From Roseiarcus sp963835955 (GTDB lineage: Bacteria; Pseudomonadota; Alphaproteobacteria; Rhizobiales; Beijerinckiaceae), in contig CAWIHZ010000011.1 in NCBI GenBank assembly GCA_963835955.1, positions 73,956 to 137,955 on the forward strand: a DNA stretch of 64,000 nt, written 5' to 3'. Both the position numbers and the translations under genes were made by a program. Below are positions 44,893 through 54,161 of the stretch, piece after piece; position 1 is the first letter of the stretch, and the number at the start of each line of letters is the position of its first letter. The notes beneath the pieces were generated by a model. It searched no databases and was not told where the DNA came from. It saw only the letters and a list, made by a program, of their open reading frames with translations.

Positions 44893-47496
44893 ATGCTGAA
44901 GGACGAAGGGAAACAACCGGCCGGCCCTGCCGCCCAAGACGGGAAGTTCGCCGCGCTCTCAACGCTGGCGGCACGCGTCCTGCTGATCGAGCGCGCCTGG
45001 CCGCCGCTGGTCTGGGTGCTTGCGGTCGCGGTTCTTTTTCTCGGGGCCTCCTGGCTCGGCGTTTGGCTGTTCGCGCCGCGCGCCCTGCGGGTCATCGGCG
45101 TCACGCTGTTCGCCCTCGCGGCGCTTGCCGCCCTGGCCCCGCTGGCTAGGCTGCGCTGGCCGGCCGGACGCGACATCTCGGCCCGGCTCGACCGTGACGC
45201 TCGCGCGAGCCACCGTCCGGCGACTTCGCTTGCCGACACCCTCGCCAATGACCACGACGACCCCGGCACCCGCGCCCTCTGGGCCGCGCATCAGGCGCGG
45301 CTTGCCCGCTCGGTCGAGGCGATCCGCGTCGCCGCCCCCGCGCCGCGCATGGCCGAACGTGATCCCTATGCGCTCAGATTTGGCGTGGCGCTTCTCGCCT
45401 TCGCGGCGGCCGCGGCCGCCGGTCCAGAGCTTTACGGCCGCTTCGCCGCGGCCTTCGACTGGCGCGGCGGCGACGCCGCCGCGGCCGCCGCCGCGAGCCG
45501 GATCGACGCCTGGATCGATCCCCCGCCCTATGCCGGCCGTCCGCCGGTGGTGATCGATTTCAAGACCGCCGACGAGCAGAAGTTGACCGTGCCCGAGGAT
45601 TCGACCCTGGTCGTACATGGTCAGCCAGACGTTGTCGAAACCCGCGTCGAGGGCGCGATCACGGCGGTCAAACAAAAGGATGGAGCGCCGCGGAAGGCGC
45701 CGTTCGAGCGGCGCTGGTCGATCCACGGCGACGGCAAGGCGACGATCCTGCGCGGCGGAGCGAAAGCCGCGGAAGTCGCCCTCGCCGTCACCCCCGCGCG
45801 AGCGCCGACGATCAAATTGACCGAGGCGCCGCGCGCCAATTTCAGCGGATCGCTGACGCTCGCCTACCGGATCGAGGATCACTATGGGTTGACCGGCGCG
45901 CGCGCGGAATTCGCGCGCCCGCATGAGGGTCCCGGTCCGGCCCCGCGCACGCTGGCGCCGCCGCCGCAAGCCGCGCTGCAATTGCCGGCGACCGCCGACG
46001 GCGTCGGCGAGGCGCGCACCACGGCGGACCTCTCCGAACACCCCTGGGCGGGCGCGAAAGTGACGATGACCCTGAGTGCGACCAGCGTCTCCGGCAAAAG
46101 CGGAACGAGCGCGCCCATCGAAATGACGCTGCCGCAGAGGAATTTCCATAATCCCTTGGCGCGGGCGCTTGTGGAGCAGCGCCGCAACCTGATCCTCGAC
46201 CCGGACCATGCGCCAAAGCGGGTCGAGGCGGCGCTGACCGGGCTTACTGTCGCGCCGCAGCTATTCGATACGCCCGCGAGCGTCTTTCTCGGCCTCAATC
46301 AGGCCAGCAGATCGCTCGAGCACGCGCGCAGCGACGCCGATCTCCTCGACGTCGCGTCGCTGCTGTGGGCGATGGCCCTGCAGATCGAGGACGGCGACGC
46401 CTCGAAGGCTGAGCGCGATTTGCGCGCCGCCGAACAGGCGTTGCGCGAGGCGCTAAAGCGCGGCGCGAGCGACGAGGAGATTCGTAAGCTGATGCAGAAC
46501 CTGCGCGAGGCCGCCAACCGCTTCATGAGCGAAATGGCGCGCAACGCCGAGCAGGACCCGGACGCCCCGAACATGCAGTCGCAGGATCTCGACAAGATGA
46601 TGGACCGAATGGAGGAGACTGCCCGCAACGGCGCGCGCGAGGACGCCGAGGCCATGCTCGATCAGATGCAGGACATGTTCGAGAATATGCGCAGGGCGCG
46701 CGAGGCCGAGGAGAGCCCCGAGGAGCGGGCGATGCGCAAGCAGATCGGCGAGCTCGAGAAGCTTCTCCGCGATCAGCAGGCGCTGCGCGACGACACGTTC
46801 CGCAGCGACCAGCGCGACCGTGCGCAAAGACGGGCGCGCAACCGCATGGCGCCGGGACCGGACGGAGAGCCCCAGCCCGACGAAGACGGGCCGCGCTCAG
46901 GCCTCGACCAGGGCGAGGATGAATCCAACCCGTCCGCGAATCCCGATCGGGAGGGCGCCAATCCGGGGGACCGGACGCTCGAGCGCCGCCAGCGCGAGCT
47001 CGGCGATCGCCTTGCCGAATTGCAGCGTCGGCTCAAGAGCTTGGGCATGAAGAGCGAGAAGGGCTTCGGCGATGCTCAGGGGGACATGAAAGAGGCCGAG
47101 GGAGATCTCAAGGGCGGCGGATCCGGCCAGCGCGGAAAATCTGGCAAGGGCGCCGCGGTCGATGCGCAGGGCCGCGCCATCGAAGCGTTGCGCAAGGGAG
47201 CGCAGGGTCTGCAGCAACAGATGGGCGAGGGCGAGGGCCAAGGCCGAGGGAAGGGCAAAGGCCGCAACGGCGGGTATTTCGCGCGCTGGGGGCGCTCCGG
47301 CGAAAAACCCGGCGACGATCCGCTCGGCCGCGGGCGATTGGGCGACAAGGGCCGCGATTACGGGCCGCTTCGGGAAATGGCTGGCGCGGCCGAACGCGCG
47401 CGTCGGGTGCTGGAGGAATTGCGCCGCCGCCTCGCCGATCCCGCCCGCCCGCGCGACGAGCGCGACTACCTCGAACGGCTGATGAAGCGCGACTGA
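44893..47496 (+). CDS. TIGR02302 family (DUF4175) membrane-anchored protein
   Basis: This 867-residue protein has two membrane helices near residues 33-75 and a third at about 160-180. A beta-rich middle part follows, then a very long charged, Gln/Glu/Arg-rich coiled-coil C-terminal half (LREAANRFMSEMARNAEQDP, MMDRMEETARNGAREDAEAM, RELGDRLAELQRRLKSLGM). This matches the TIGR02302 family restricted largely to alphaproteobacteria, whose function is unknown. The ATG at 44893 (MLKDEGKQ) has GGAG just upstream. It follows lysA, the usual order in Rhizobiales. Confidence 0.9.
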   Translation: MLKDEGKQPAGPAAQDGKFAALSTLAARVLLIERAWPPLVWVLAVAVLFLGASWLGVWLFAPRALRVIGVTLFALAALAALAPLARLRWPAGRDISARLDRDARASHRPATSLADTLANDHDDPGTRALWAAHQARLARSVEAIRVAAPAPRMAERDPYALRFGVALLAFAAAAAAGPELYGRFAAAFDWRGGDAAAAAAASRIDAWIDPPPYAGRPPVVIDFKTADEQKLTVPEDSTLVVHGQPDVVETRVEGAITAVKQKDGAPRKAPFERRWSIHGDGKATILRGGAKAAEVALAVTPARAPTIKLTEAPRANFSGSLTLAYRIEDHYGLTGARAEFARPHEGPGPAPRTLAPPPQAALQLPATADGVGEARTTADLSEHPWAGAKVTMTLSATSVSGKSGTSAPIEMTLPQRNFHNPLARALVEQRRNLILDPDHAPKRVEAALTGLTVAPQLFDTPASVFLGLNQASRSLEHARSDADLLDVASLLWAMALQIEDGDASKAERDLRAAEQALREALKRGASDEEIRKLMQNLREAANRFMSEMARNAEQDPDAPNMQSQDLDKMMDRMEETARNGAREDAEAMLDQMQDMFENMRRAREAEESPEERAMRKQIGELEKLLRDQQALRDDTFRSDQRDRAQRRARNRMAPGPDGEPQPDEDGPRSGLDQGEDESNPSANPDREGANPGDRTLERRQRELGDRLAELQRRLKSLGMKSEKGFGDAQGDMKEAEGDLKGGGSGQRGKSGKGAAVDAQGRAIEALRKGAQGLQQQMGEGEGQGRGKGKGRNGGYFARWGRSGEKPGDDPLGRGRLGDKGRDYGPLREMAGAAERARRVLEELRRRLADPARPRDERDYLERLMKRD

Positions 47497-47855
47497 GAGG
47501 CCGGCCGCCTCCCGCCATGGCCGTCGAGCCGCGAACGAGAGCAAAACGGGCAAGCCCGCTTCCCAAGCGAGCGAACGCCGTCAACTGCTGATCGGGTCAC
47601 AGCGTGGGCCGCGCGGCCTGGGCTTCTCTTTGACGTCGCCAGCGACCGCCAAGGCAAGCCGATCACGAGCGTTCCTTCGCGCCCGCCTTATTGCGCCGGC
47701 CGCCATCGGCGAACCTCCAGCCGGTTGGGCGCCAAACGGGTGTTCATTGGCGAGCCAACAAACGATCTCCCATGGAGCGCCGGCCGCGGGACCGCGCTGG
47801 ACCGCCGTTACGGATCGGCGCCATGATTGCGGGAACAAAAGGATGGAGGCCTGTC
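47497..47855. other. Intergenic region before the alanine dehydrogenase gene
   Basis: About 360 bp. No gene, repeat or clear promoter motif was recognised. Confidence 0.4.
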
Positions 47856-48971
47856 ATGCTGGTCGGCGTTCCCAAAGAGATCAAGGACAATGAATTTCGC
47901 GTTGGAATGACCCCTACCGCGGTCGGCGAATTGGTCGATCACGGCCATCGGGTGATTGTCGAAAGAAGCGCGGGCGTCGGCTCCGGATCGCCAGACGAGG
48001 AATATGCGAGCGCCGGCGCCGATCTCGTCCATTCCGCAGCCGAGATCTTCGCCCGCGCCGAGATGATCGTCAAAGTGAAGGAGCCGCTCGCCGAGGAGCG
48101 CAAGTTGCTGCGGCGCGGGCAAATTCTGTTCACCTATCTGCATCTCGCGCCCGATCTTGCGCAGACACGGGACCTCATCGCCAGCGGCGCGACGTGCATC
48201 GCCTACGAAACGGTGACGGGCCCGCATGGCGGGCTACCGCTGCTGACGCCAATGTCGGAGGTCGCCGGCCGCCTCGCGCCCCAGGTCGGCGCGCATGCGC
48301 TCGAAAAAGCGCAGGGCGGTCGCGGCGTCTTGCTCGGCGGCGTGCCCGGCGTGGCGGCCGCCAATGTGCTCATCCTCGGCGGCGGGGTCTCGGGAACCCA
48401 TGCCGCCACAATCGCAGTCGGCATGGGCGCCTCTGTCACGGTCGTCGACCGTTCGCACGAGGCGCTGCGCCGCCTCTCGGCCGAATTCGGCTCGGCCCTG
48501 CGCACGGTTTATTCGACCCGCGCCTCGATCGCCGATCTGGCGACGAAGGCCGATCTCGTCATCGGCGCCGTCCTGCTGCCCGGCGCCGCGGCGCCCAAGC
48601 TGATCACGCGCGCAATGCTGTCGACGATGCGCCCGGGCGCGGTCATCGTCGACGTCGCGATCGACCAGGGCGGCTGCTGCGAGACCTCCAGGCCCACGAC
48701 CCACTCAGATCCGACCTATGTCGTCGACGGCATCGTTCACTATTGCGTCGCCAACATGCCGGGCGCGGTCGCGCGCACCTCGACCTTCGCCCTCAACCAC
48801 TCGACGCTTCCGTTCGCGCTCGCGCTCGCCGACAAGGGCTGGCGAAAAGCGCTGGCGGACGACCCGTATCTGCGCGCCGGCCTCAATGTGCATGACGGCA
48901 AGGTCACCTGCAAGCCGGTCGCAGCGGCGCATGGGCTGCCGTATGTCCCGGCCGAAAGCGTGGTCGAGTGA
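47856..48971 (+). CDS. ald: Alanine dehydrogenase
   Basis: This 371-residue NAD-dependent enzyme interconverts L-alanine and pyruvate plus ammonia. The N-terminus VGVPKEIKDNEFRVGMTP contains the substrate Arg, the catalytic Lys is in MIVKVKEPL and His in FTYLHLAP. The Rossmann motif is ILGGGVSGTHAATIAVGMGA, with Asp in VDVAIDQGGC. The ATG at 47856 follows GGAGG at 6 bp; the frame is open upstream without similarity. Length is exactly normal. Confidence 0.95.
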   Translation: MLVGVPKEIKDNEFRVGMTPTAVGELVDHGHRVIVERSAGVGSGSPDEEYASAGADLVHSAAEIFARAEMIVKVKEPLAEERKLLRRGQILFTYLHLAPDLAQTRDLIASGATCIAYETVTGPHGGLPLLTPMSEVAGRLAPQVGAHALEKAQGGRGVLLGGVPGVAAANVLILGGGVSGTHAATIAVGMGASVTVVDRSHEALRRLSAEFGSALRTVYSTRASIADLATKADLVIGAVLLPGAAAPKLITRAMLSTMRPGAVIVDVAIDQGGCCETSRPTTHSDPTYVVDGIVHYCVANMPGAVARTSTFALNHSTLPFALALADKGWRKALADDPYLRAGLNVHDGKVTCKPVAAAHGLPYVPAESVVE

Positions 48972-49025
48972 TCGCGACAGGGCGCGCGGCGTCACGATGC
49001 CCTCGTCCATGCGCCGAGGGCGTTA

Positions 49026-50189
49026 TCAATCGCCGACCGGTGGCAGATCGCCGCGGCCGTTGAGGGCTCCGGGCGCCCAGTTCACGCCCGCGCGCATCGC
49101 ATAGAAGATGTGGTTGCCAATTCGGTCGACCCTGCGGAGATAGCCGGTCCAGAACGGCGCGACGTAGGTGGCGTGGTAGTTGACGGCTTCGCCGACGCGC
49201 GGGTTGTAATTCGATCCGCTCACAACTTCTCGGGCGATGCGGGCCGCGACCGCCCAGGCGCCCGGCTCTTCGATGCGCAGCGATTTGCCTTCGCAGGCAA
49301 ATGAGAATTGACAGGCGAACGGCCGGTTGCGGTCCTGATAAACCACGCCGCATATGGTCGTGGGATAGATGCCGCTGCGCACGCGGTTGAGCACCACCTG
49401 CGCGACCGCCGCCTGGCCCTGCTCGGGCTCGCCGCGCAACTCGAAATAGATTGCTTCCGCCAGACAGCGCATCTGGCGCACATTGTCTTTGGGATCAATC
49501 AAGCTGGCGTAGTTCGGCTTGCCGTCGGCATTGAACGTCTGTTCGACCGTCGTCTGCTGGGCGGCGTCCGTCTCGACGACAACGAGCACGCCGTCGCTGG
49601 ACGTAGGCGTCGAGGAGTTGAGCGCGAAATCGAGCGGCACAGCCGGCGTCGCGCCATCCCCGAAACTCAGGCCGGCCGGGCCGGGAGCAGAGAGGGCGCC
49701 GTCTCCCGGCCGCTCCGGGCTCATGCTGTGGCCGGGATCGAATTCGGCGTCGCGCGGGTCTGTCGCTCCGCGCGGCTGGGACCGCGGCGCATCCGGGTCG
49801 GCGTCGTATGGCGCCCCGTTGCGTCTTCGCGCGTCGTACCCCGGGCGCAGGCCGATGAATGGGTCGCCCTTGGCGCTGCGATTGACCTTCGGGAATGGCG
49901 GCGCGGTCGACTTGAGGGTTCCATTCGGTTCGATTTCGTCGGGGACCTCGGCGAGATCGCCCGAATCGCCAATAATGGCGAGCGCCCTGACGATCGGTAG
50001 GGGCGCGCCGTCTCCGTCCGCCGCGACGCGGACAAGATCGCCGGTCTCGCGCGGCCCGTCACGGTCGAAGACGCTGAGGTGCGGGGCAGGCTCCTGCTCA
50101 GCCCGGGCGGTGATCGACAGCAGCATGACGAGAGCCATGCACCATGGCGCGGCGGCCGATCCAACCCAACCGAGACGCGATCGACCCAT
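49026..50189 (-). CDS. SleB-type cell-wall hydrolase
   Basis: This 387-residue exported protein has a signal peptide (WCMALVMLLSITARA), a long low-complexity Pro/Asp-rich middle, and a C-terminal SleB/CwlJ hydrolase domain: RCLAEAIYFELRGEPEQGQAAVAQVVLNRV and PTTICGVVYQDRNRPFACQFSF. The Glu in AIYFE is the probable catalytic acid. Rhizobial members probably cleave peptidoglycan during growth. The ATG at 50189 is preferred to a TTG two codons upstream. Confidence 0.9.
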   Translation of the reverse strand: MGRSRLGWVGSAAAPWCMALVMLLSITARAEQEPAPHLSVFDRDGPRETGDLVRVAADGDGAPLPIVRALAIIGDSGDLAEVPDEIEPNGTLKSTAPPFPKVNRSAKGDPFIGLRPGYDARRRNGAPYDADPDAPRSQPRGATDPRDAEFDPGHSMSPERPGDGALSAPGPAGLSFGDGATPAVPLDFALNSSTPTSSDGVLVVVETDAAQQTTVEQTFNADGKPNYASLIDPKDNVRQMRCLAEAIYFELRGEPEQGQAAVAQVVLNRVRSGIYPTTICGVVYQDRNRPFACQFSFACEGKSLRIEEPGAWAVAARIAREVVSGSNYNPRVGEAVNYHATYVAPFWTGYLRRVDRIGNHIFYAMRAGVNWAPGALNGRGDLPPVGD

Positions 50190-50378
50190 ACGCAACCCAC
50201 GCGCTTGTGTTCAAAAGGGTGCGTTCCTGCGGCGCGCCAAAAAGGCGCGCAAAAGCGAACCATTCCAGTTATCTGCTCTTAAGGTTGCGGAGGCGTTACT
50301 GTAGGGGAGCAATGCGCGTCCCGGTTTGGGGCGCCGTGGACAGAGCAGCCCTCGTTGGCGAGACGATGAGCGCCCCGC

Positions 50379-51482
50379 TTAGCCCACGAACCGCACCGCA
50401 TGGGCGGGCGGCAAGGCATGGCTGACTTCTTGCCAGCGGTCCCCCTGATCCTCGCTGACATAGAGGCCGCCGGTGGTGGTGGCGAAGGCGAGCCGGTCGC
50501 CGCTGCCGTCGATCGCGAGGGCGTGGCGATAGACGACGTCGTAGGCGTGCTCTTGCGGGAGGCCGTCGCGCAGGACGTCGAACGTCCTGCCGCCGTCGCG
50601 GGTGCGTGTGACGACCAGCCTGCCGTCGACCGGAATCCGCCGCTCGTCCTTGATCGCTGGCACGAACCAGGCGGTGTCGGGCTCGCGCGGATGGACGGCG
50701 ACCGCGAAGCCGAAGGACGAGGGCGGCACCTCCGTGATTTCCCGCCAGCTGGCCGAGCTGTCGTCGCTGCGAAAGATGCCGTTGTGGTGCTGGACCCACA
50801 ATCGATCAGGCGCGCTTGGACTCTGGACCAGGCAATGGGGGTCCTGAAGGTTCGGGTCGCGGTCCATTCCTGGCGGCAGGAAGGCGGCGAACATGCCGTC
50901 CGCCCGGCAGGCCCAGGTTTCGCCGCCGTCGCGCGTCTCCCAGACGCCGCCGCAGGAAACTCCGACCCGCACGACCGATGAATCTCGCGGATCGACGCAG
51001 ATCGAATGGATCGCCGGCCATTCGGTTCCGCCGCCCATCCATTGCTGGCGCTTGGGGTTGTCCCAGAGCGTGCGGATCAGCTCCCAGCTCTCCCCGTGAT
51101 CGCGCGAACGGAAAAGCGCGCCGGGAATGGTGCCGCACCACAGCAGGCCGTCCTCCTTCGCGCCGCCCGTCTCCAGGGAGAAGATATTGATGAGGCTGTA
51201 AGGGATGTCCTTGCCCCAACCGTCGCGGTCGACGAGGCCTTCCGGCTTGGGCGGATAAACGGGCGCCGCGATCTCTTCCCAGCCGCCGGTTTTCGAGCGA
51301 TGCAGCTTGGCTCCGAAATGGCCATGGTTGAGCGCAGCATAGTCGTGACCGCTGCGGGGGTCGTGAAGCGCGAGGGTGACGTTGTCGCCGAGGAATTCCG
51401 CCTTGGCGATCCGCCAGCGGCCGCGCTGGCGCTCGACCGCGAACAGTCCCTTGCGGGTGGACACCAGCAGCCTGTCGCTCAT
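50379..51482 (-). CDS. BNR/sialidase-like beta-propeller protein
   Basis: This 367-residue cytoplasmic protein without signal peptide is built of BNR-type repeats (FRSRDHGESWELI, WETRDGGETWACR, TRTRDGGRTFDVL, YVSEDQGDRWQEV), a six- or seven-bladed propeller. Annotation pipelines call such proteins glycosyl hydrolase or exo-alpha-sialidase, but no sialidase Arg triad is evident. It starts 3 bp after the stop of a MoaD-like gene, forming a two-gene unit. Confidence 0.85.
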   Translation of the reverse strand: MSDRLLVSTRKGLFAVERQRGRWRIAKAEFLGDNVTLALHDPRSGHDYAALNHGHFGAKLHRSKTGGWEEIAAPVYPPKPEGLVDRDGWGKDIPYSLINIFSLETGGAKEDGLLWCGTIPGALFRSRDHGESWELIRTLWDNPKRQQWMGGGTEWPAIHSICVDPRDSSVVRVGVSCGGVWETRDGGETWACRADGMFAAFLPPGMDRDPNLQDPHCLVQSPSAPDRLWVQHHNGIFRSDDSSASWREITEVPPSSFGFAVAVHPREPDTAWFVPAIKDERRIPVDGRLVVTRTRDGGRTFDVLRDGLPQEHAYDVVYRHALAIDGSGDRLAFATTTGGLYVSEDQGDRWQEVSHALPPAHAVRFVG

Positions 51483-51485
51483 CCC

Positions 51486-51755
51486 CTAGCCTCCGGACAG
51501 CGCCTGCAGGACATAGATCGCGCTGGCGGCGGTGACCGGGTCGCTCAGGCCGACGCGGTCGCGCAGCGGCCTGCCATCGACGATGATCGCCATGTGGCGG
51601 CGCAACGCCGCTTGATCGTCGAGCACATACCCGCGCAGCCGGCCGTTCGAGCGAAAGACGCTGTCCAGAGCCTCGCGCACCGTGGCTCCCTCCGCCTCGG
51701 CCTGAGGGCAGTCGACGTGGCGCTGGAGATTTGCGGTGAAGACGATGCGCGCCAT
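51486..51755 (-). CDS. MoaD/ThiS-like ubiquitin-fold protein
   Basis: This 89-residue beta-grasp protein (VFTANLQRHVDCPQAEAEGATVREALDSVF, HMAIIVDGRPL) ends in Gly-Gly (ALSGG), so it could be adenylated and thiocarboxylated by an E1-like enzyme. No moaE, thiG or E1 gene lies nearby. It is transcribed with the BNR-repeat gene, a pair seen in diverse bacteria and of unknown purpose. The ATG at 51755 is chosen over an upstream in-frame start by alignment with the fold. Confidence 0.82.
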   Translation of the reverse strand: MARIVFTANLQRHVDCPQAEAEGATVREALDSVFRSNGRLRGYVLDDQAALRRHMAIIVDGRPLRDRVGLSDPVTAASAIYVLQALSGG

Positions 51756-51848
51756 GCCGGCGAGATTGGCGCCGATCCGGCGCGCGATCAAGACAGACAC
51801 TCTCGCGCGCCGCCCATTCCGTCCGCTCTGCGGCGGCGCACGGGATTT

Positions 51849-52613
51849 CTATTTGACCAACCGAGGACCGGAGGCGCGCGGATATTCGTTTTCCTGCACG
51901 ACGCCGAGCCGTCGGGCGACTTCGGTGTAAGCCTCGATCATCCCGCCGAGGTCCTTGCGGAAGCGGTCCTTGTCCATCTTGTCGTTGGTCTTGACGTCCC
52001 ACAATCGGCAGGAATCCGGGCTGATCTCGTCGGCGAGCACAATGCGCATGTTCTCGCCCTCCCAAAGCCGGCCGCACTCGATCTTGAAATCGATGAGTTT
52101 GATTCCGACGCCGAGGAACAGCCCGGTGAGGAAGTCATTGACCCGGATCGCCAGCGCCATGACGTCGTCGATCTCCTGCGGCGCCGCCCAGCCGAAGGCG
52201 GTGATGTGCTCTTCCGAAACCATTGGGTCGTTCAGCTGATCGTTCTTGTAATAGAACTCGATGATCGACCTCGGCAGCTGGGCGCCTTCCTCGAGGCCGA
52301 GACGAGTGGCGAGCGAGCCCGCCGCCACATTGCGCACGACCACCTCGAGCGGAATGATTTCGACCTCGCGGATCAATTGCTCGCGCATGTTGAGGCGGCG
52401 GATGAAATGGGTCGGCACGCCGATGTCGTTGAGGCGCTGGAACAGGTACTCCGAGATCCGGTTGTTGAGGACGCCCTTGCCTTCGATCACCTCGTGCTTC
52501 TTGGCGTTGAACGCGGTCGCGTCATCCTTGAAGTGCTGAATGAGGGTGCCGGGCTCAGGGCCCTCGTACAGCACCTTGGCTTTACCTTCGTAGATGCGTC
52601 GGCGGCGGTTCAT
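51849..52613 (-). CDS. purC: SAICAR synthase (purine biosynthesis)
   Basis: This 254-residue enzyme joins aspartate to CAIR in purine synthesis. The ATP loop is YEGKAKVLYEGPEPG, with KDDATAFNAKK, the family signature EVVVRNVAAGS and the metal/ATP Asp in LIDFKIECG and LADEISPDSCRLWD. The ATG at 52613 (MNRRRRIYEGKAKV) matches the rhizobial N-terminus; a start 10 codons upstream is less likely. Confidence 0.95.
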   Translation of the reverse strand: MNRRRRIYEGKAKVLYEGPEPGTLIQHFKDDATAFNAKKHEVIEGKGVLNNRISEYLFQRLNDIGVPTHFIRRLNMREQLIREVEIIPLEVVVRNVAAGSLATRLGLEEGAQLPRSIIEFYYKNDQLNDPMVSEEHITAFGWAAPQEIDDVMALAIRVNDFLTGLFLGVGIKLIDFKIECGRLWEGENMRIVLADEISPDSCRLWDVKTNDKMDKDRFRKDLGGMIEAYTEVARRLGVVQENEYPRASGPRLVK

Positions 52614-53073
52614 GCGGTGCGACCGTGGCTTGAGGAAATCCATTCTCGTGGCCTTTTCTGGTGGCTATCCCGGCGGACTCGCGAGCGCGAGATCGGGATA
52701 TGGGGATTCGGACCGCGAAAGCCAACCATTGGACTCGTCCGGACCGGGGGCCGGCCCCCAACCCAATCTAGCCGATTGGCTGCGCCGGCACAAACTTTCC
52801 GCAATCGGCGGCGACAACATTATCGGCATGGACATAATGCTTTGATATAGCTGTGAAAATTCGCCCGAAAAGGAAGTCTAATCAGGCCCGCTCGCCCTCG
52901 CGCGAGGCCGAGTAAGGACATTCTTAGGTCGGTATTATCCACTCGGCCGACCGCTCACGCCTTACGACCGGCGGTCACAGCGGAGGTGGCGACAGAACGG
53001 CTTCGAATGGCGCGGACGGGTCCATCGAACCTGGCGGCGAAACTCTCGCCGAGCGGCGCGGCTGTGACGCGAA
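52614..53073. other. Intergenic region upstream of purC
   Basis: About 460 bp between purC and the broken channel gene. No gene was recognised; the stretch near 52750-52860 is comparatively AT-rich and may hold the purC promoter. Confidence 0.4.
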
Positions 53074-53687
53074 CTAAGCCTCTAAACGGGCCTTGCGCCG
53101 AGAGATTTCGGCCACGAGTCCTGGCGTGACATAAGCCAGCCCGACAAGGACGAACAGCGCCGGCGCGGCGATCGGCCCGAAGGCCGCGACCGCCGTCGCC
53201 AGCGCGTAAGCGGGGAGCGAGGCGACGTCCTGGCGCCTCCGCGGCCGGAAGGCGGCCATGAATTCGCCCTCGTCCCGCCGCTGGGCGGCGATGGTCGAAA
53301 CAATCAGGAAGAACGTAAGCCCGCAGGCGAACTGCAGGGCGCCGTAGACCAAGGTCGGGAACGACGCCAGATCCGTCCCCCCGACATAGGCGGTCGCAAA
53401 GGCGATCAGGGACAAACATAACAACAGCGTGGCGTTGGCCCAGATTGGGCTCACGGTCCGGGTCGCACAGCCGTCAGCGGATTATGATGGTTGATTCAGT
53501 AGATCGCCACGAAGACGAGGCTGACCGGATAGATGATGAAGGACGGCCATAGCCTGAGGAGAGCAGCGGGCTCGGCGGTCTCCGGCGCCTTGAGATCGAG
53601 CACCATGATCGTGATGATCACGGCGATGACGCCGTCGGAGAACGTCTCCAGGCGGGCCTTGGAGAAGCGCCCTTCCTTCTCCGCCAT
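53074..53687 (-). pseudogene. TMEM175-family potassium channel gene with nonsense and frameshift lesions
   Basis: The N-terminal part from 53687 has the bacterial TMEM175 signature RLETFSDGVIAVIITIMVLDLKAPE and a second helix. It stops at a TGA (53496-53498) where the family has Trp before INHHN. Reading through gives INHHNPLTAVR, and then a shift of one frame near 53460 leads into SPIWANATLLLCLSLIAFATAY, ASFPTLVYGALQFACGL and LYVLVALMW-like helices to a stop at 53074. The total matches the ~200-residue family. Two independent lesions make a functional product unlikely. Confidence 0.82.
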
Positions 53688-53737
53688 ATTCGCTCCGAGT
53701 CTTCGACCTGCGAAACAGTCGCCGGTCCGCCAAAGAG

Positions 53738-53767
53738 AAGGGCCGTCCCTGGCGGAACGGCCCTTCC
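53738..53767 (-). terminator. Hairpin between the micro-ORF and the TMEM175 gene
   Basis: A perfect 10-bp stem, GAAGGGCCGT / ACGGCCCTTC, encloses a 10-base loop, and on the minus strand it is followed by TCTCTTTGG. It lies 55 bp after the micro-ORF stop and 50 bp before the TMEM175 start, so it could terminate the former or attenuate the latter. Confidence 0.65.
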
Positions 53768-53821
53768 ATTGTCGCGCCCACGCTGGTTCGCCCGGGCCTT
53801 ACGGTTGTTGCCTAGCGACCG

Positions 53822-53896
53822 CTATGCGCGAAATTCCTTCGCGGGGACAATAACCCAGGCCTTGTCGATCATGCGGGGCTGAAGACAATGAGACAC
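53822..53896 (-). CDS. 24-residue micro-ORF with a full-length Shine-Dalgarno
   Basis: A GTG at 53894-53896 is preceded by AAAGGAGGTGATCC (53898-53911), complementary to essentially the whole anti-Shine-Dalgarno tail of 16S rRNA, with ideal spacing. The peptide ends MIDKAWVIVPAKEFRA before a TAG. A strong hairpin follows. It could be a real small protein or a leader peptide; I do not recognise the family. Confidence 0.55.
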   Translation of the reverse strand: MSHCLQPRMIDKAWVIVPAKEFRA

Positions 53897-54161
53897 TGGA
53901 TCACCTCCTTTCGGCTGGTTGACGACAAGGCGCATGTTACGGTGATTTGCGGATTTTGAAAGCGGCATTTTTCCCCCGAGGTTAAGGCTTTGTTGAAACT
54001 TTTGAACCCTCGACCCGGTCCGAGCGTCAGGGTGCGACGCCGGACAATGACTCCTCGTCCCCCTGAGCGTATGATCCAGAAGCATTGGGGGTTGCGTATA
54101 GAAGGTCGGGCTGGGTCGCGCCGCGCCTCAAAAGGGTGAGCGTCCTGTCGGAGATCGCAAC

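Noticed and set aside
53897..53912. Plus-strand TGGATCACCTCCTTTC as a remnant of a 16S rRNA 3' end
   Set aside because: The preceding bases do not match the last 16S helix; it is better explained as the Shine-Dalgarno of a minus-strand micro-ORF.
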